From Bacteroidales bacterium (GTDB taxonomy: Bacteria > Bacteroidota > Bacteroidia > Bacteroidales > UBA932): DNA of 64,000 nt. The stretch lies in contig JAFZVQ010000016.1 of the NCBI GenBank assembly GCA_017617715.1, positions 62,001-126,000 on the forward strand, in the 5' to 3' direction. The notes beneath the pieces were generated by a model, which worked only from the letters and a program-made list of their open reading frames with translations, made no database searches and had not been told where the DNA came from. The position numbers were made by a program, and so were the translations under genes. Shown one piece after another: positions 61,673 to 64,000 of this stretch (its first letter is position 1; every line of letters begins with the position of its first letter).

Positions 61673-63961
61673 TTATTCCGTGACAGGACGGACGGAAAAC
61701 CCCATGTAGCGGTAGCCGTAGTATTTATCGACCTTTTCTGAATTGAATAAGACGCTCCAAGCGTAGCGCAGGTTGTCCGTGCAAAGTGACGAAGACCAGT
61801 AACGGCCGATGGAGCCAACGTTGCTGGTACTGGCACCGCTCCAGAAACCGGCGGCGGGAAGAAAGATACTTTTGCTGTTTGTCTTACTGGTGACGAGCCG
61901 ACCGTTTACCCCATTCTGAGTTGTCCATGTTAAGGTACAATTCTCCCGAAGTTCCCTCCACTCAGAGTCCGTCGGCATACGCCAACTGCCACCCCAATCG
62001 GCGCGGGCCGCATCGTCCTCCAGGTCAAGAACGGTCTTGGTGTCCATCGGCTCGGTACTATCCCAATATGAGCTTTGAGTACAATATTTTGTCAGCTTGT
62101 TGTAATCTCCATTGCACCATTTATAGGTGGACCAGTTGTAATTATCTTTCGGCTGTGTCTCGCCCCAGGCAAAGTAATCGCCGTTATCCTCCGGTTTTGT
62201 AGACCCCACGTTCATTGTCGCCCACCTCAGCCCTGAGGGCAGGCCAAGGTCAACAGCTTCATGACCATTTATAAATTGCTCGACCACCATCACCTCACAA
62301 GTCGCGGTCTTTGCACCGAGGGTTGTAGTTGCCGTAATCGTTGCAGTACCTGCTTTGTACGCAGTAACAACGCCCTTATAAACTGTTGCAACTTCCCTAT
62401 TGTCTGAAGACCATTCGACACTCTTTACCGCCGCATTTTCCGGAAGAACAGTGGGAGTCAATTGCTCATAATCACCCACATAAAGAGTCAATGTTGATTT
62501 GTTAAGTGTGAGAGATTCAGGATACACCCTGTCATCATAGACTGCACGGACAGAATGCCCTTCAGAGCGGATGAAATCGTTCTTGTATGCCCGGTCCGAA
62601 TGGAAGACGACAAACCAAGCGCAGCGCGGGAAGTTCGTATCAAGTGACGAAGACCAGTATACGCCATGCTCCCCCGCAAACTTGAGGTTTGTATCGTCCA
62701 TGGTGCCCGCGGCCGGAAGGAAGATGCTATTGCCGTTGGAACCGGTTACAATACTTCCTTTTACTCCGTTCTGTTCCGTCCACGTCCAAGTGCAATCATA
62801 ACACAGCTCCAGCAAATCTGCATCCGTCGGCATTCGCCAATTACCGCCCCAATTGGCAAAGGCAGCATCGTCCTCCGGGTCGAGGACTGTTTTGTTATCC
62901 ATCGGTTCGATACTATCCCATATTATACTATCTGTACAATACTTTGTAGCTTTATTGCCATCGCCGTTGCACCACTTATATGTCGACCAGTTGTAATTCG
63001 TCTTGGGCTCCGTCTCGCCCCAGGCGAAGTACTCGCCGTACTCCTCCGGCTTTGTGGCGCCAACATTGATTGTCGCCCACCTCACGCTGAGACCAAGGTC
63101 TACATATTCGGGCTCTACCCATGTCGATTCCCACTTGGAGACCTTAGCATCAATATTCTTAAGCACGCCAAAGGTAGAGCGCTTGACAGTTTGGGCGTTG
63201 TTGCTCTCCATGGTCCCCTGTTCGGCGGTACTGTTGAAAGTCATCGTGAAACCGCCATCAAGTGTTGTCGGGAGGAGAGTCAGATAATAGTATTTACCTG
63301 CTTTGAAAGTCCCGCCATCCGGGGCATTAAGCGTCACCTCGGTTTTGCCATCATAGACTTCCGCGACTTCCGGTTTACTGTCGGCGCTGATAGAAACTCG
63401 TACTTTTCCGGCAAGCACCTCGCCCCCATTCCCTTTAAAAGTGACGGACTTGATATCACTCCTGGAAACGAAGAACTTGATACCGCCGCAGATATTCCAG
63501 AATGCAAACACGTTGGCGCTCGACTTTGCCATTGCAGGGAAAACATCTCCGGAGAAATTGCCTTCGGAACCAGTTTGGATATCAGGAATGACGGTCGTAA
63601 TAGATGAACCGTCGCAGGAATTCTCTGTCGAATATGGGTACACAGCCCAGAATTCCTTGCTCCCGGACATGGAAATAGAGCCTTCAAATTCTGTGGTTTC
63701 GGCAAGAGTTGTATTCTTGGAAATAAACTTACTTCCACCGTTTGAGCCGCTTCCGTAGAACACGCTTATCTCTTCGGCTGCATTCCACCACGTTGAGCCG
63801 TCATCCATACGGACAGTTTTTGTGACCGGAGAGACGCCCTCGCGGGTTGCGGTAAATGTGAGCTCCCGCGTATAGGATATGGGTGCCTCTTGTACTTCAT
63901 CTGTACAGGCAGGCGCTAGGATTGCTATAAAAAATGCAACTAACTTGAATGCTTTATTCAT
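61673..63961 (-). CDS. Mfa-like lipoprotein with two FSUSS-type repeats around a Big_2 Ig-like domain
   Basis: 762 residues from the ATG at 63961 (another at 63973). Lipobox ILAPAC gives Cys19. Residues 30-290 are fimbrillin-like (WNAAEEISVFYG, FKAGKYYYLTLLPTTL). Then come two homologous modules of about 180 residues, each with VDLGL-x-VRWAT-x-NVG, YFAWGET, YNWSTYKWCNGD, WRMPTD, FLPAAG and YWSSS, separated by a bacterial Ig-like domain (LYVGDYEQLTPTVLPENAAV, GTATITATT). It is probably a surface adhesin. No promoter box is seen before the window edge. Confidence 0.85.
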   Translation of the reverse strand: MNKAFKLVAFFIAILAPACTDEVQEAPISYTRELTFTATREGVSPVTKTVRMDDGSTWWNAAEEISVFYGSGSNGGSKFISKNTTLAETTEFEGSISMSGSKEFWAVYPYSTENSCDGSSITTVIPDIQTGSEGNFSGDVFPAMAKSSANVFAFWNICGGIKFFVSRSDIKSVTFKGNGGEVLAGKVRVSISADSKPEVAEVYDGKTEVTLNAPDGGTFKAGKYYYLTLLPTTLDGGFTMTFNSTAEQGTMESNNAQTVKRSTFGVLKNIDAKVSKWESTWVEPEYVDLGLSVRWATINVGATKPEEYGEYFAWGETEPKTNYNWSTYKWCNGDGNKATKYCTDSIIWDSIEPMDNKTVLDPEDDAAFANWGGNWRMPTDADLLELCYDCTWTWTEQNGVKGSIVTGSNGNSIFLPAAGTMDDTNLKFAGEHGVYWSSSLDTNFPRCAWFVVFHSDRAYKNDFIRSEGHSVRAVYDDRVYPESLTLNKSTLTLYVGDYEQLTPTVLPENAAVKSVEWSSDNREVATVYKGVVTAYKAGTATITATTTLGAKTATCEVMVVEQFINGHEAVDLGLPSGLRWATMNVGSTKPEDNGDYFAWGETQPKDNYNWSTYKWCNGDYNKLTKYCTQSSYWDSTEPMDTKTVLDLEDDAARADWGGSWRMPTDSEWRELRENCTLTWTTQNGVNGRLVTSKTNSKSIFLPAAGFWSGASTSNVGSIGRYWSSSLCTDNLRYAWSVLFNSEKVDKYYGYRYMGFSVRPVTE

Positions 63962-64000
63962 CTCGCAACTCATTTATATTACCCAATCCTCTTCCTCGGT

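Noticed and set aside
1..64000. CRISPR arrays, tRNA or rRNA genes, phage genes
   Set aside because: No regular repeat-spacer array, no recognisable tRNA or rRNA stretch and no phage structural proteins were seen by reading; a covariance-model scan was not possible.

Overview
This is a high-GC (roughly 55-60 %) chromosomal window from a member of the order Bacteroidales, probably a gut or rumen type. The evidence is a SusC/RagA receptor, DUF5686 and DUF5723 outer-membrane proteins, Mfa/FimB-type fimbriae, many Cys-lipoproteins, and promoters with the Bacteroidetes -7 box TAnnTTTG, several with a TTG 19-20 bases upstream. Genus cannot be settled from the sequence alone. No rRNA, tRNA, CRISPR array or intact insertion sequence was recognised.

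Layout. (1) 1-4942: a partial SusC-like receptor and a DUF5686 outer-membrane protein. (2) 4986-10897: a seven-gene minus-strand operon in which every junction overlaps by exactly 4 or 8 bases (psuK, psuG, sufB, pnuC, sufC, a short sufD, ispE). It joins pseudouridine breakdown, Fe-S assembly, nicotinamide riboside uptake and isoprenoid synthesis. (3) 10973-12116: a small lipoprotein and a secreted or anchored non-specific endonuclease. (4) 12249-14740: a feoA-feoB fusion and a 46-residue Cys-rich FeoB partner. (5) 14844-21201: a lipoprotein, then the lysine pair lysC-lysA behind a large SGNH/GLUG lipoprotein. (6) 21242-36434: a fimbriae locus. A membrane-bound AraC regulator is followed by four tandem operator-like repeats, a promoter carrying a run of ten G, and a seven-gene operon: DUF3575/OmpA-like protein, FimB/Mfa2 anchor, two fimbrillins and three large accessory lipoproteins. 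(7) 36455-37264: a hicAB toxin-antitoxin pair.

(8) 37327-44831: a lipid A-type phosphoethanolamine transferase and a lipid kinase (minus strand). On the plus strand follows an operon of a (p)ppGpp-hydrolase-like HD protein, an aminoglycoside-kinase-like phosphotransferase, a periplasmic binding protein, a Cache-HAMP-SpoIIE phosphatase fused to an RsbW-type kinase, and a STAS protein, which together look like a compact partner-switching stress circuit. (9) 44858-50904: a TPR/AraC membrane regulator followed by a lipoprotein, a DUF5723 barrel, a secreted protein and a PAP2-VanX fusion. (10) 51008-64000: a patchwork of small operons and remnants: an orphan MNT nucleotidyltransferase, an Ntn amidase, an EEP nuclease, a phospholipase D lipoprotein, a nitroreductase, a WG-repeat protein, an internally deleted LD-carboxypeptidase, Fic, an ATPase behind three 15-base repeats, a broken DUF4160 next to an intact DUF2442, and a two-repeat Mfa-like lipoprotein.

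The two strongest observations are these. First, the fimbrial promoter has a poly-G(10) tract inside a -33/-7 spacer that is one base too long, which would allow slipped-strand phase variation. Second, position 21313-21380 joins the exact gene ends that flank hicAB at 36356-37354, so the window holds both an 'empty' and a 'filled' version of the same junction.
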